NCBI RefSeq assembly: GCF_000023285.1
Contig: NC_013162.1
Span: 2,297,001 to 2,361,000 of the forward strand
Source of the DNA: Capnocytophaga ochracea DSM 7271
Lineage (GTDB): Bacteria > Bacteroidota > Bacteroidia > Flavobacteriales > Flavobacteriaceae
DNA length: 64,000 nucleotides
Direction of reading: 5' to 3'
A program made the position numbers and the translations under genes. Positions 37,368-46,651 of this stretch are shown here, piece after piece (the first letter of the stretch is position 1; every line of letters starts with the position of its first letter). The notes under the pieces are model-generated. The model worked only from the letters and a program-made list of their open reading frames with translations, made no database searches and was not told where the DNA came from.

Positions 37368-37843
37368 CGAAAATAATATGATATTACCATTATAGAGGGG
37401 CAATAAAAGTTAGTAACGATTATCATATTTTCAAGAGTATTGGTTTTTATTGCAGAAAATGTAATGTAAAATTTAGCTAGTTTTACTCTATAGTTAGCTC
37501 TCTTATTCTTTATAACGTCCCGTAAAAACTAAAAATGAAAAATTTCATAAAAACATATTGTATTAGTCAATTTTTCTATAAAATAACTATTTTATAATTT
37601 TATTAATACTAAAAATGATTCATTCTTCCTTCACTCTCCTTTTGGTGGAGGTTCGGTGAGGTATTTTTTCTATTTGGGCACTCCCCTCCCCTACCCTTTT
37701 CAAGCCTGTTTTGAAGATACTTGTGACATTATAGGATTTTCAATAAAAAGCCTATTCGTTAAATATTTTTCAAAGAGGCTAAAGGTAGTTCTGAACTATC
37801 TACAAAAAAGTATTTTTTCTTAGGTAGTTAGGTTTTTTTGTGG

Positions 37844-37851
37844 TATATTTG
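37844..37851 (+). promoter_or_regulatory. -7 element for the helicase gene
   Basis: TATATTTG, 47 bases before the ATG at 37899; the -33 region is weak. Confidence 0.45.
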
Positions 37852-37898
37852 CGCCTGATTTCAGAAAATATAATAAATTGATGTAAAAATCATATTAT

Positions 37899-40800
37899 AT
37901 GAGTTCAAAGTTTTTTACTAATACAGAAGGGAATACCTTATTTAAGAAGTTTGAGGGTATTATTAAAGCAATGAAACCGGTTGCTTTCAAAGCTGTTTCA
38001 GCTTATTTTCGTTCTTCTGGTTACTTTAAAATGCGTGAAATGCTAAAAGAAGTAGAAGAAGTTAAGATATTAGTGGGTATCAATGTAGATACTCTTATAG
38101 CTGATGCTCAAAAAAGAGGAATTCTTTACTTTAAAAATTCGGATAAAACTAAAGAAGAGTTTGAAAAGTGGTTTATTGAGGATGTAAAAGAAGCTCAATA
38201 TTCTAAAGAAGTAGAAGAAAGTATCTTGCAGTTTATTCAAGATATTGTAGATAAGCGTATTGAAGTAAGGGTACACAATAGTCAATCTATTCACGCTAAA
38301 TTCTATATAATTTTGCCAAAAGAACATAGTGAATACACTGATGGTTGGGTTGTTATGGGCTCTTCTAATCTTACTGATGCAGGTATTGGTAGTAAAAAAG
38401 CTCCTAACTATGAATTGAATATAGCTTTAAAGGATTTTGATGATGTAGAATTTGCAAAAAAAGAGTTTGATAAACTATGGGAAGACTCTGATGTATTACT
38501 TCCTGCTGATGTAGATGGACTTATTAAGAAAACTTATATTGGGCAAACGTTTACTCCTTTCGAAATATTTATAAAACTACTTATAGAGTATTTTGGAAAA
38601 AATATTGATTACGACCCTAATACAGTGGGCGATTTACCTTCAACTTATAAAAAGCTAAGTTATCAAATAGACGCTGTAAACCAAGGGTTTGAAATGCTAC
38701 AAAAGCACAATGGCTTTTTCTTAGCCGATGTGGTTGGATTAGGAAAAACAGTTATAGCCTCGATGATAGCCAAACGTTTTTGTATAGCTAATGGTTTTGC
38801 ACAAACTAAAATATTAGTAGTTACTCCTCCAGCAGTAGAAAAGAACTGGAAGCAAACTTTTAAACTTTTTAAGTTAGATAAGAATACTAAGTTTATTACC
38901 AATGGTAGTCTTAATAAAATAGTAGATGAAAAGGATTTGGATAACTATTGGGAAATAGATGAATATGATTTAATTTTAGTAGATGAAGCGCATAAATATC
39001 GCAATCATAGATCGCAAGGCTTTGATTACTTACAACGAATTTGTAAAACCCCACGAAAAGCTGAAGGACTTATAGAGGGAGATAAGAAAAAAGTAATACT
39101 TATTTCAGCAACTCCTCTTAATAATCGTCCGGAAGATCTTTATTATCAAGTACAACTATTCCAAGATATTCGTACAAGTACTTTGGAAAAAGTAAATAAT
39201 TTGCAAAACTTCTTTGCTCCATTGATTCGTGAATACAAAGATATTATGAATACTACCACTCCTGATATGGGAAAAGTAAGGAATATCTATAAGCAAATTC
39301 GTGAAAAAGTAATTGCTGAAATTACAGTGCGCAGAACACGGAAAGACCTTAAGAAATATCCTAAATATTTAGATGATTTAAAAGAACAGGGTATTATTTT
39401 CCCTGAAATAGCACCTTTACAAACCATAGAATATCAGTTAGACACCTCTCTTGGTAAGCTGTTTTATGAAACAATATTTAACTTAACAGATGATGATAAA
39501 ATAAGTTATTATCGTTATCAGGCTATTCGCTTTTTGAACAAAGAGATACAAGAAGAATACTATGAAAAAGCTGAATTAGTATCTCAATCGTTAGCGGGTA
39601 TTATGAAAACTTTAATGGTGAAGCGTTTGGAAAGTAGTTTTGTAGCGTTTAAGAAAACATTAGAGAACTTATTAAAATCAACTCAACGGATGATTGAAAT
39701 GTTTGAAAATGATAGAGTTTATATTGCGCCTGACTTGAATATCAACACTTTATATGAAAAAGGTTTTTCAGAAGAGGAAATAGAAGAAATAATCCTTCAG
39801 AAAAATGCAAAAAATGCAAGAAATAATATCTTTTCGGCAGATGATTTTGATCCTGTACTCTTAGAAGGTTTAAAAAAAGATGCAAATTCACTGAAAACGC
39901 TTTTTGAAAAATGGCAAAAGATAAAGAATGACCCTAAAATAGATAAGTTATTTAGCATTTTAAATAGTACTTTACTTGATAAAGAAAAGAATCCTTCACA
40001 ACAGTTAATTATTTTTACTGAAAGTAATGATACAGCTGATTATTTAACAGAAAAACTTTCAACTAAAATAGCTCCTAACAAAATATTGAAAGTTTCTTCA
40101 GAAAATAGAAGTAAAATATTTGATGATATTCAAGCTAACTTTGATGCTAACTATACAAAAGAGCGAAGAAATGATTTGCAAATACTCATTACTACCGACG
40201 TGCTTGCAGAGGGTATCAACTTGCATCGTGCTAATGTATTGTTAAATTATGATACCCCTTGGAATGCTACTAAGTTAATGCAACGACTTGGACGTATCAA
40301 CCGAATAGGAAGTGAAGCAGGGATTGTGTATAACTTTATTTTCTACCCTTCAGCACAAGGTGATGAAGAAATAAAATTATACAAAAAAGCCTATATCAAA
40401 CTGCAAGGTTTCCATTCTGCTTTTGGAGAAGATGCACAAGTATTCTCTAAAGAAGAATTAGTAGAACAATTTGAACTTTTCAAAGAAGGAGGTGAAGGAG
40501 AAGAAGACAAACGTTTGCACTATCTACGCTTTATCCGTGAATTTAAGGATAATAACCCTAAGGAATTTAAACGTATTTCTAACATTCCTTTCAAAGCTCG
40601 TACAGCTCGTAAAAACGAAAAAACTCCATTTGATGATGTAAAAAATGGTTCTATCATTTTTATGAAATCACCTTATAAAAGTGAATTTTATAGAGTGAAT
40701 GGAAAAGAAGAAATAGAAAGTATTGACTTTTTAGAAGCAGCCGAACGCTTTGAAGCTACTGTTTCGGAGAAAGGTTTTGAGGTGCCAGCATCTCATTATA

Positions 40801-41198
40801 AAGATGTAAATTTGGCACAAAGTAAGTTTGAAAATGATACCATACAAGCTAATATTGAAACTGTAACTCCGACTGATAAAGCAGATGGAAATACAATGCA
40901 AGCTAAAAAATTCTTACGTGATATAAAAGGGACTTTAAATAACGAAGAACTAAAAATAGCTTGCGATCAGCTTATCAAACTTATTGACAAAGGTACTTTT
41001 ACAAATATACCTACTGATGTAAAGAAGATAAGACAGCAGTTAGATAAACAAAAAATAACATTTGGAAATGCACAACAACTTATTCTAAATTTAGCTAATA
41101 AATACGCAGTATCATCTTTTGATAGTATAAAAAATAATAAGGAAAAAGCATTGGATATATCACCCGAAATAGTAATCACTGAAACATTTATTAAATAG
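37899..41198 (+). CDS. PLD-like domain plus SNF2/DEAH helicase of a restriction-type system
   Basis: 1099 aa. An N-terminal phospholipase D-like nuclease domain has IHAKFYI (about 131) and GSSNLTDAGIG (about 154), the HxK and downstream Asn of one PLD half-site. The superfamily 2 helicase follows: Walker A DVVGLGKT (about 278-285), DEAH in LILVDEAHKYRNH (about 361-364), SATPLNNRPEDLYYQ, then the C-terminal lobe with TDVLAEGINLHRANVLLNYDTPWNATKLMQRLGRINRIG. Such proteins translocate on DNA in restriction and other phage-defence systems. The methylase gene starts 1 base after its stop, so the two form an operon. AT-rich codon use suggests acquisition. Confidence 0.85.
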   Translation: MSSKFFTNTEGNTLFKKFEGIIKAMKPVAFKAVSAYFRSSGYFKMREMLKEVEEVKILVGINVDTLIADAQKRGILYFKNSDKTKEEFEKWFIEDVKEAQYSKEVEESILQFIQDIVDKRIEVRVHNSQSIHAKFYIILPKEHSEYTDGWVVMGSSNLTDAGIGSKKAPNYELNIALKDFDDVEFAKKEFDKLWEDSDVLLPADVDGLIKKTYIGQTFTPFEIFIKLLIEYFGKNIDYDPNTVGDLPSTYKKLSYQIDAVNQGFEMLQKHNGFFLADVVGLGKTVIASMIAKRFCIANGFAQTKILVVTPPAVEKNWKQTFKLFKLDKNTKFITNGSLNKIVDEKDLDNYWEIDEYDLILVDEAHKYRNHRSQGFDYLQRICKTPRKAEGLIEGDKKKVILISATPLNNRPEDLYYQVQLFQDIRTSTLEKVNNLQNFFAPLIREYKDIMNTTTPDMGKVRNIYKQIREKVIAEITVRRTRKDLKKYPKYLDDLKEQGIIFPEIAPLQTIEYQLDTSLGKLFYETIFNLTDDDKISYYRYQAIRFLNKEIQEEYYEKAELVSQSLAGIMKTLMVKRLESSFVAFKKTLENLLKSTQRMIEMFENDRVYIAPDLNINTLYEKGFSEEEIEEIILQKNAKNARNNIFSADDFDPVLLEGLKKDANSLKTLFEKWQKIKNDPKIDKLFSILNSTLLDKEKNPSQQLIIFTESNDTADYLTEKLSTKIAPNKILKVSSENRSKIFDDIQANFDANYTKERRNDLQILITTDVLAEGINLHRANVLLNYDTPWNATKLMQRLGRINRIGSEAGIVYNFIFYPSAQGDEEIKLYKKAYIKLQGFHSAFGEDAQVFSKEELVEQFELFKEGGEGEEDKRLHYLRFIREFKDNNPKEFKRISNIPFKARTARKNEKTPFDDVKNGSIIFMKSPYKSEFYRVNGKEEIESIDFLEAAERFEATVSEKGFEVPASHYKDVNLAQSKFENDTIQANIETVTPTDKADGNTMQAKKFLRDIKGTLNNEELKIACDQLIKLIDKGTFTNIPTDVKKIRQQLDKQKITFGNAQQLILNLANKYAVSSFDSIKNNKEKALDISPEIVITETFIK

Positions 41199-41199
41199 T

Positions 41200-44100
41200 A
41201 TGAAAGATTTAAGACAAATACTCTCATCTTCTTATCGTCAGGAGGATTGGATTAGCTTCTTGAAAGAACTTTTTGCTCATAGTTCAGGTACAGGAGCTAT
41301 ATTGCAAAAACCTCAAATAATAGAGCTTCCTAAAAGTGAAAAAGTAAAAGAAGCTTATGAATTAGGTAATTATGAAACTACTGAAGGGAGGCTTATTGGT
41401 ATTTATCAAGTAAATATTAGTGAAGATATGTTGCTTTATCGCAACAAAGTAGGTCTTCGCCAATTGATGAAGAATATCTATAAATACAATGTAGATGGCG
41501 TGTTAGTAGTTTTTGTACAAGAAAAGAAATGGCGGTTGTCATATATTTCTGAAATCATAAAAGAAGTAGATGAAAAAGGTAAGATTATTAAGGAAATTAC
41601 CAATGAAAAACGCTTTACTTACTTGTTAGGAGAAGGAGAAAAAACAAAAACGGCTACAGATAGACTTCAACTTTTAGTAGGAAAAGAACTTTCGTTAGAA
41701 GATTTTAAAAATGCCTTCGCAGTAGAGGCTCTTAATAATGATTTCTTTGATAGATATAAGGATATCTATGAAGATTTTGTACAACATATTACAGGGGTTC
41801 GTTACGAGAAGAAGGGAAACAAGTATCAGGAAAATAAAAAACATCAACCTCATCCTAACTTTGATGGTTACAAAGATTATAGAGGATTTTCTACAATTCT
41901 ACATCCTGATAGTGAAACCAAGCCTTTCAAAAATAGAGAGTTTCAAAATCTTTTTGGAGGAAATGAAAAAGCCGTTCGTGATTTTGTAAAACGAATGATG
42001 GGCCGTATTGTATTTTTGTACTTTATACAGAAAAAAGGTTGGTTAGCCGTGCCTAAGGGAAAAAAATGGGGAGAAGGTAATTATGATTATCTATATCAAT
42101 TGTACAAAGAAACACCTAAAGAAGACCAACCTTATTTTTATGAAAAACGTTTGGTACCATTATTTTTTGAATGTTTTACAGATAAAAAGTCAGAGAGTGA
42201 AACAAATGACTTGCGTTTTCCTTATCTTAATGGTGGGTTATTTGATAAAACACAAGACCAACACTTTGATAAGGTAAATTTGCCTTACTCTATTTTTACT
42301 GAACTTTTTGATACCTTTAACTCCTACAACTTTACCGTCTATGAAGATGCTCCTAATGAACATACTGTAGCTGTAGACCCTGAGATGCTAGGGCATATCT
42401 TTGAAAACCTTTTGGAAGACAATAAGGATAAAGGAGCTTTCTACACCCCTAAAGAAATTGTACATTATATGTGCAAAGAAAGTCTAAAAACCTTTTTACT
42501 TTCTAAAATAGTTCCAGATAATAATCAATCAGAAAAAGCCAAAGATGTTATTACAAAAATAATAGAGCACCAACCACTTAATGAAGACGAAAAAATCTAT
42601 GTGATAGAAAAAGGGGATGTTATTACTACCTCTTTAGAAAATGTAAAAATATGTGATCCTGCTATTGGGTCTGGGGCCTTCCCTATGGGACTTTTGCAAG
42701 AAATATACTATATCAAAATCACCTTGCAACAATTAGGAATAACAACAGAACAGACCGATGCTCAGATTAAAAAACATATCATTGAGCAAAATATCTATGG
42801 AGTTGATATTGATGCAGGTGCAGTAGACATAGCCCGTTTGCGCTTTTGGTTAAGTTTGGTAGTAGATGAACATCTTCCACAACCTCTTCCTAACTTAGAC
42901 TTTAAGATTATGCAAGGAAATAGTTTGTTAGAAAGTTATCAGGGAGTAGATTTGAGCCTTATAGGGAGTGAAGAAGAAGCCACAGATACCGCAATTGACT
43001 ATGGAGACGAATATATCTCCCCCCAACAACTACCCCTTTTAAATAAAGCTCATAAGGAAAAGATACAACAACTTATGAAAGACTTCTTTTCCTCAACAGA
43101 AGATAAAAACCTTAAGCGCAAAGAAATCAATGATCTTATAGAAGGACAAATACACTATAAAATTATCTTTGAGAAAAATCAAGTAAAGAAAAAAATAGAA
43201 GGTTTTGAAAAAAAATTTGGTATTACTTCTCAAGAAGACCTAATAGAAAAACTCCAAAAAGGTATTCTTACTTCAAAAGGGAAAGAGTATAAAGCCTATA
43301 TGGCTGATAAAAACCGCCACTTAGAGCTTGATCACATAGAAAAAGAACTTATCAGTTTCCAAACCAAAATAGAACGTCCTTATTTCCTTTGGCATACTTA
43401 TTTTGGTGATGTAATTAAAGGGGCAAATAATTTAGACAACTCTGGCTTTGATATTGTTATTGGTAATCCACCGTATGGAGCTAAACTTTCACAAGAAGAT
43501 AAAGAGGTTTTAAAGAAGAAGTATATATCAGCTCAAACTATTAAAGGAGTACAAAAAGGTTCATTAGATACATATACACTTTTTATTGAATTAGGCTATA
43601 ACCTATTAAAAAAACAAGGTTATTTAGGCTTTATAGTGCCTTTAAGTGTAACCTCTTCAGACGCTCTATCAGGGTTACATAATTTGTTAATTAACAACTG
43701 TGAAGTAATAAAAATAAGCTCTTATGGAGACAGACCTAAAAGAGTTTTTGAAAGCGCAGAGCAGCAAGTTTCTATTATATCATTTTTAAAAACACAAACA
43801 GAAGCTAAAGAAATTTTAATGACTGGAATTAACAAAAGATATTCTGACGATTCTTTATGGGTATTATTAGATAACCTCAAGTTTTCTAATGCTATAGGAC
43901 TTTTATCTTATGGAAGAATTCCTAAAATAGGAACAAATACAGAACAAATTATACTTCAAAAATTACTAAAAAATAGCAACTTATTATCTGATTTAAAAAC
44001 TGAGAAAGGTAGTTCTATCTACTATAGAAAAGCAGGAGGGCGATACTATAAAATTATAACGAAAGATTCAACAGAATCAAGTGCTGAAGGGAGTATAATT

Positions 44101-44469
44101 ATAGAAAATAGGTATTTAGATCTTGTAGGAGCTATATTATCAAGTAATCTTTTTTATTGGTTTTGGCTCATCCATTCTGATTGGCACAATATGAGAACTT
44201 CTGAAATAGAGAATTTTCCTATTCCATATAATAATTTTAATGATAAAACTTTAGAACAAATATCAAAGCTCTATAATATCTATCTTACTGATTTAAAAAA
44301 GAATGCTAAAAAAACTGTTACGGGTTTAAATGTATTTGTTGCAAGAAAATCAAAACATATCATAGACCAAATAGATGATCTTATTTGCCCTTTGTATGGT
44401 CTTACTCAAGAAGAAACAGACTTTATAAAAAACTATGAAATTGAATTTAGACTATCTGATAATGATTAA
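41200..44469 (+). CDS. Eco57I-type adenine-N6 DNA methylase with an invertible C-terminal half
   Basis: 1089 aa. Residues 1-380 are an N-terminal region of the type IIG/ISP kind; no certain nuclease motif is read. GHIFENLLEDNKDKGAFYTPKEIV introduces the methylase domain, with SAM motif I DPAIGSGAF (486-494) and catalytic NPPY at 756-759. The residues after 761 (to 1089) carry the target-recognition region. A 62-bp inverted repeat covers codons about 741-761, so the sequence beyond can be exchanged with the cassette on the minus strand; the alternative product would be 1149 aa (761 + 388). Operon partner of the PLD/SNF2 helicase. Expected to methylate adenine; the recognised sequence is unknown. 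Confidence 0.88.
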   Translation: MKDLRQILSSSYRQEDWISFLKELFAHSSGTGAILQKPQIIELPKSEKVKEAYELGNYETTEGRLIGIYQVNISEDMLLYRNKVGLRQLMKNIYKYNVDGVLVVFVQEKKWRLSYISEIIKEVDEKGKIIKEITNEKRFTYLLGEGEKTKTATDRLQLLVGKELSLEDFKNAFAVEALNNDFFDRYKDIYEDFVQHITGVRYEKKGNKYQENKKHQPHPNFDGYKDYRGFSTILHPDSETKPFKNREFQNLFGGNEKAVRDFVKRMMGRIVFLYFIQKKGWLAVPKGKKWGEGNYDYLYQLYKETPKEDQPYFYEKRLVPLFFECFTDKKSESETNDLRFPYLNGGLFDKTQDQHFDKVNLPYSIFTELFDTFNSYNFTVYEDAPNEHTVAVDPEMLGHIFENLLEDNKDKGAFYTPKEIVHYMCKESLKTFLLSKIVPDNNQSEKAKDVITKIIEHQPLNEDEKIYVIEKGDVITTSLENVKICDPAIGSGAFPMGLLQEIYYIKITLQQLGITTEQTDAQIKKHIIEQNIYGVDIDAGAVDIARLRFWLSLVVDEHLPQPLPNLDFKIMQGNSLLESYQGVDLSLIGSEEEATDTAIDYGDEYISPQQLPLLNKAHKEKIQQLMKDFFSSTEDKNLKRKEINDLIEGQIHYKIIFEKNQVKKKIEGFEKKFGITSQEDLIEKLQKGILTSKGKEYKAYMADKNRHLELDHIEKELISFQTKIERPYFLWHTYFGDVIKGANNLDNSGFDIVIGNPPYGAKLSQEDKEVLKKKYISAQTIKGVQKGSLDTYTLFIELGYNLLKKQGYLGFIVPLSVTSSDALSGLHNLLINNCEVIKISSYGDRPKRVFESAEQQVSIISFLKTQTEAKEILMTGINKRYSDDSLWVLLDNLKFSNAIGLLSYGRIPKIGTNTEQIILQKLLKNSNLLSDLKTEKGSSIYYRKAGGRYYKIITKDSTESSAEGSIIIENRYLDLVGAILSSNLFYWFWLIHSDWHNMRTSEIENFPIPYNNFNDKTLEQISKLYNIYLTDLKKNAKKTVTGLNVFVARKSKHIIDQIDDLICPLYGLTQEETDFIKNYEIEFRLSDND
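43421..43482. repeat. Left copy of the 62-bp perfect inverted repeat
   Basis: Identical over 62 bases to the reverse complement of 45657-45718. It encodes ANNLDNSGFDIVIGNPPYGA, including the NPPY catalytic motif. Bases just outside differ (G versus A on the left, AAA versus GAC on the right), so the limits are exact. Confidence 0.97.
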
Positions 44470-44502
44470 CAAAGAAGTGAGTTAAAGACTCACTTCTTTG
44501 TT
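44468..44502. terminator. Symmetrical terminator shared by both methylase 3' cassettes
   Basis: AACAAAGAAGTGAGT (44468-44482), loop TAAAG, and its exact complement (44488-44502), 15 bp. It overlaps the stop of the expressed gene and includes the stop (44490-44492) of the silent cassette, so either orientation ends transcription at the same hairpin. Confidence 0.85.
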
Positions 44503-45718
44503 TCATATTCTTCTTTTGATATAATACTTTCAATATTAGGGTCTATTACTTTTACCTCTTCATACGTTAGGTTATAAAGTTTATAGACTAAGATATCTAT
44601 TTGGTTTTCTATATTTGTAATATCAGCTTTAGGATTCTCTCTTTTTGCCTTAATAGCCTCATTTACTAAATTAACAATAGGAGATTGATTCTCAGAGATA
44701 ATAATAGATAAAGGTCTTAGTTTTTCTAATTTTACTTGAGGGAATACTTTTCCTGTTTCTCTTACATTATTTTCATATAGATACCTTAAGTATTTAGAAT
44801 TTAATAAACCACAAAGATATTCATATGACACTCTATTAATAAAAGAATCTTTTATAATTCCTGCTTGAATACTTCGTCCAAACCAAATGCCTATATAATC
44901 TATTGTACAAATAGGATATTGAGCTGTCTGTCTCCAAATAAGTTTAGGAATTATTTTAAAATATTTTCTATTTAAAATGACTCTTTCATTTTCATTGAGT
45001 TTAATATCATTTCTTACAAAACGGTTTGTATTTTTTATGATATAATAGGCATTAATATCTTCTCCTTTCCAAAATTCCTTATCACTTTCAGTTTCTTTTT
45101 CTCCTTTATATAAAAGACGTTTTGATAAATCTGATTTCCCTTTATCAGATAATCCCACATTTACTCTTTGATAGTTAATTCCTGCATCTTTTAGCTCCAT
45201 TATCTCGCCTAAAGAATACTCATTTTCTGCTTTTCTCCTAATGTTCATAGCAAATATATTGCTCTCAGTATCGTTAAAAGTTGTTTGTACTATCTCTAAG
45301 AAAACTATTTTATCAAATGAACCTAAAAATTTTGAGTTTGTAGAAAGGTCTGCTATTTTTATTTTACTGCTTTCTTTTTTCTTTTCAAGAAGTATAATAG
45401 CAGTAGAAACTACTGCATTATTAAACACATTTTCACCTAAATTGATGATTATATTCAAATCATATCGTAATAAAAATTTACGTAAATCTTTATACCTCGG
45501 TTGTAATAAATATGTATTAGGAGTGATATAAGTTAAAATTCCTTTCTCCTTTAAAATATCAATACCTCTGTTAAAAAAGAGTTTATATATCTCATTAAAA
45601 CTCTTAGTAGTTTGAGGATATAATTTTTTAAATATAGGGACTAACTTATCAATGTCAGCTCCATACGGTGGATTACCAATAACAATATCAAAGCCAGAGT
45701 TGTCTAAATTATTTGCCC
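44490..45718 (-). CDS. Silent alternative 3' cassette of the methylase gene (no start codon)
   Basis: Open frame on the minus strand that begins inside the right inverted repeat with the same ANNLDNSGFDIVIGNPPYGA codons as the expressed gene. It continues DIDKLVPIFKKLYPQTTKSF and later ILTYITPNTYLLQPRYKDLR, VFNNAVVSTAIILLEKKK and the target-recognition-like KLIWRQTAQYPI. An in-frame stop lies just upstream of the repeat, and no ATG opens it; only an internal TTG (45458) gives an apparent 322-aa protein. It supplies 388 residues after the repeat. No frameshift or internal stop is visible, so it appears maintained rather than decaying. Confidence 0.85.
45657..45718. repeat. Right copy of the 62-bp perfect inverted repeat
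   Basis: Reverse complement of 43421-43482 with no mismatch. It lies 110 bases before the recombinase start. Confidence 0.97.
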
Positions 45719-45828
45719 TAAATACCTAACTTTTTTTATCTACTAAAATTGACTATATTATTTAATTTATGCGATTATTCTCTACAAAATTTGTATATTA
45801 AAAGACTAATATTAAATTTACTTATACA

Positions 45829-46437
45829 ATGATTTATGGATATATTCGGGTAAGTTCCGATAAACAAACTGTAGAAAACCAGCGTTTTGAAATTACTAAT
45901 TTCTGTGAGAAAAACAGCCTAACTATTGATGTTTGGGTAGAAGAAACTATTTCAGGTATGACAAGAGTAGAGAATAGAAAACTCGGTAAACTCCTAAAAA
46001 AAATGAAAAAAGGCGATGTGCTTATTTGTTCGGAGCTTTCGCGGTTGGGGCGTAACCTCTTGATGATTATGGGGGTGCTCAATGAGTGTATGAACCGCGA
46101 TATTCAGGTGTGGACAATTAAAGATAATTATCGCTTGGGGAGCGATATTAATAGCAAAGTATTAGCATTTGCCTTTGGGCTATCTGCTGAGATTGAACGT
46201 AACCTTATCAGTCAACGTACCAAAGAGGCATTGGCACGCAAGAAAGCAGAGGGAGTAGTTCTCGGTCGCCCTAAAGGTAGTAAGTCCGCTAAAACAAAAC
46301 TCACCGGACAGGAAAAAAAGATTAAAGAGTTGCTAGATAAGCGAGTATCATATTCAGCTATTGGGCGCATTTTGGGGGTACATAGACTAACAGTGAGTAG
46401 TTTTGTGAAAGAACGTTTACCCTTAATTTCGCATTAG
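45829..46437 (+). CDS. Serine recombinase, DNA invertase/resolvase family
   Basis: 202 aa, the size of Pin/Hin invertases. N-terminal catalytic domain: YIRVSSDKQTVENQ with nucleophile Ser9 and Arg7, then LICSELSRLGRNLLMIM with the active-site arginines. The long E helix (AFAFGLSAEIERNLISQRTKEALARKKAEG) leads to GRPKGSKS and a C-terminal helix-turn-helix (SYSAIGRILGVHRLTVSSFVKERL). It should act on sites within the inverted repeats that flank the methylase segment. Position and family make it the best candidate for the switch; dependence on a Fis-like enhancer is unknown. Confidence 0.88.
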   Translation: MIYGYIRVSSDKQTVENQRFEITNFCEKNSLTIDVWVEETISGMTRVENRKLGKLLKKMKKGDVLICSELSRLGRNLLMIMGVLNECMNRDIQVWTIKDNYRLGSDINSKVLAFAFGLSAEIERNLISQRTKEALARKKAEGVVLGRPKGSKSAKTKLTGQEKKIKELLDKRVSYSAIGRILGVHRLTVSSFVKERLPLISH

Positions 46438-46510
46438 AATAATCTACCTCATAAACACTCACTTTTGCAGATCCTACATTCTCTCTCTTGCTGGCACTTT
46501 CCCTTTGGTA

Positions 46511-46526
46511 TTGTCGACAATTGTCG
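46511..46526. promoter_or_regulatory. Nested palindromes between the invertase and recQ
   Basis: TTGTCGACAA (46511-46520) and CGACAATTGTCG (46515-46526) are both perfect palindromes sharing half-sites. They lie in the 214-base gap about 60 bases before the recQ promoter. A regulator or recombinase site is possible. Confidence 0.35.
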
Positions 46527-46567
46527 AGTAAGTGAGTCGGCGGGAAACACTTTTTTTATCAAAAATT

Positions 46568-46597
46568 TTTGTGGTTTATAAAAATGTCGTATATTTG
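46568..46597 (+). promoter_or_regulatory. Promoter for recQ
   Basis: TTTG at 46568-46571, an 18-base spacer, TATATTTG at 46590-46597, 54 bases before the ATG. Confidence 0.6.
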
Positions 46598-46651
46598 TAA
46601 ACTGAATGTAATAACAGAAAAACTCAACACTAAAACAGAAGAATTTTTAAT

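Larger units (their letters stand above)
37282..37898. other. Intergenic region between gldF and the PLD/SNF2 helicase gene
   Basis: 617 bases between divergent genes. It holds a -7 box for gldF (minus) and one for the helicase gene (plus); I see no gene, RNA or strong repeat in the rest. A GC-richer patch at about 37625-37700 breaks the AT-rich run. It marks the left border of the accessory restriction-like module. Confidence 0.6.
43421..45718. mobile_element. Invertible DNA segment (about 2.3 kb) switching the methylase C-terminus
   Basis: Bounded by the 62-bp inverted repeats. It contains the expressed 3' end (43483-44469), a central symmetrical terminator (44468-44502) and the silent 3' end (45656-44490, minus). 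Inversion would keep the reading frame: on both copies the codon phase through the repeat is the same. A serine recombinase gene lies 110 bp beyond the right repeat. Inversion itself is inferred, not observed. Confidence 0.85.

Noticed and set aside
44490-45458. A stand-alone 322-aa protein
   Set aside because: The apparent start is an internal TTG; the frame continues upstream into the inverted repeat and has no start of its own. It is better read as a silent 3' cassette.
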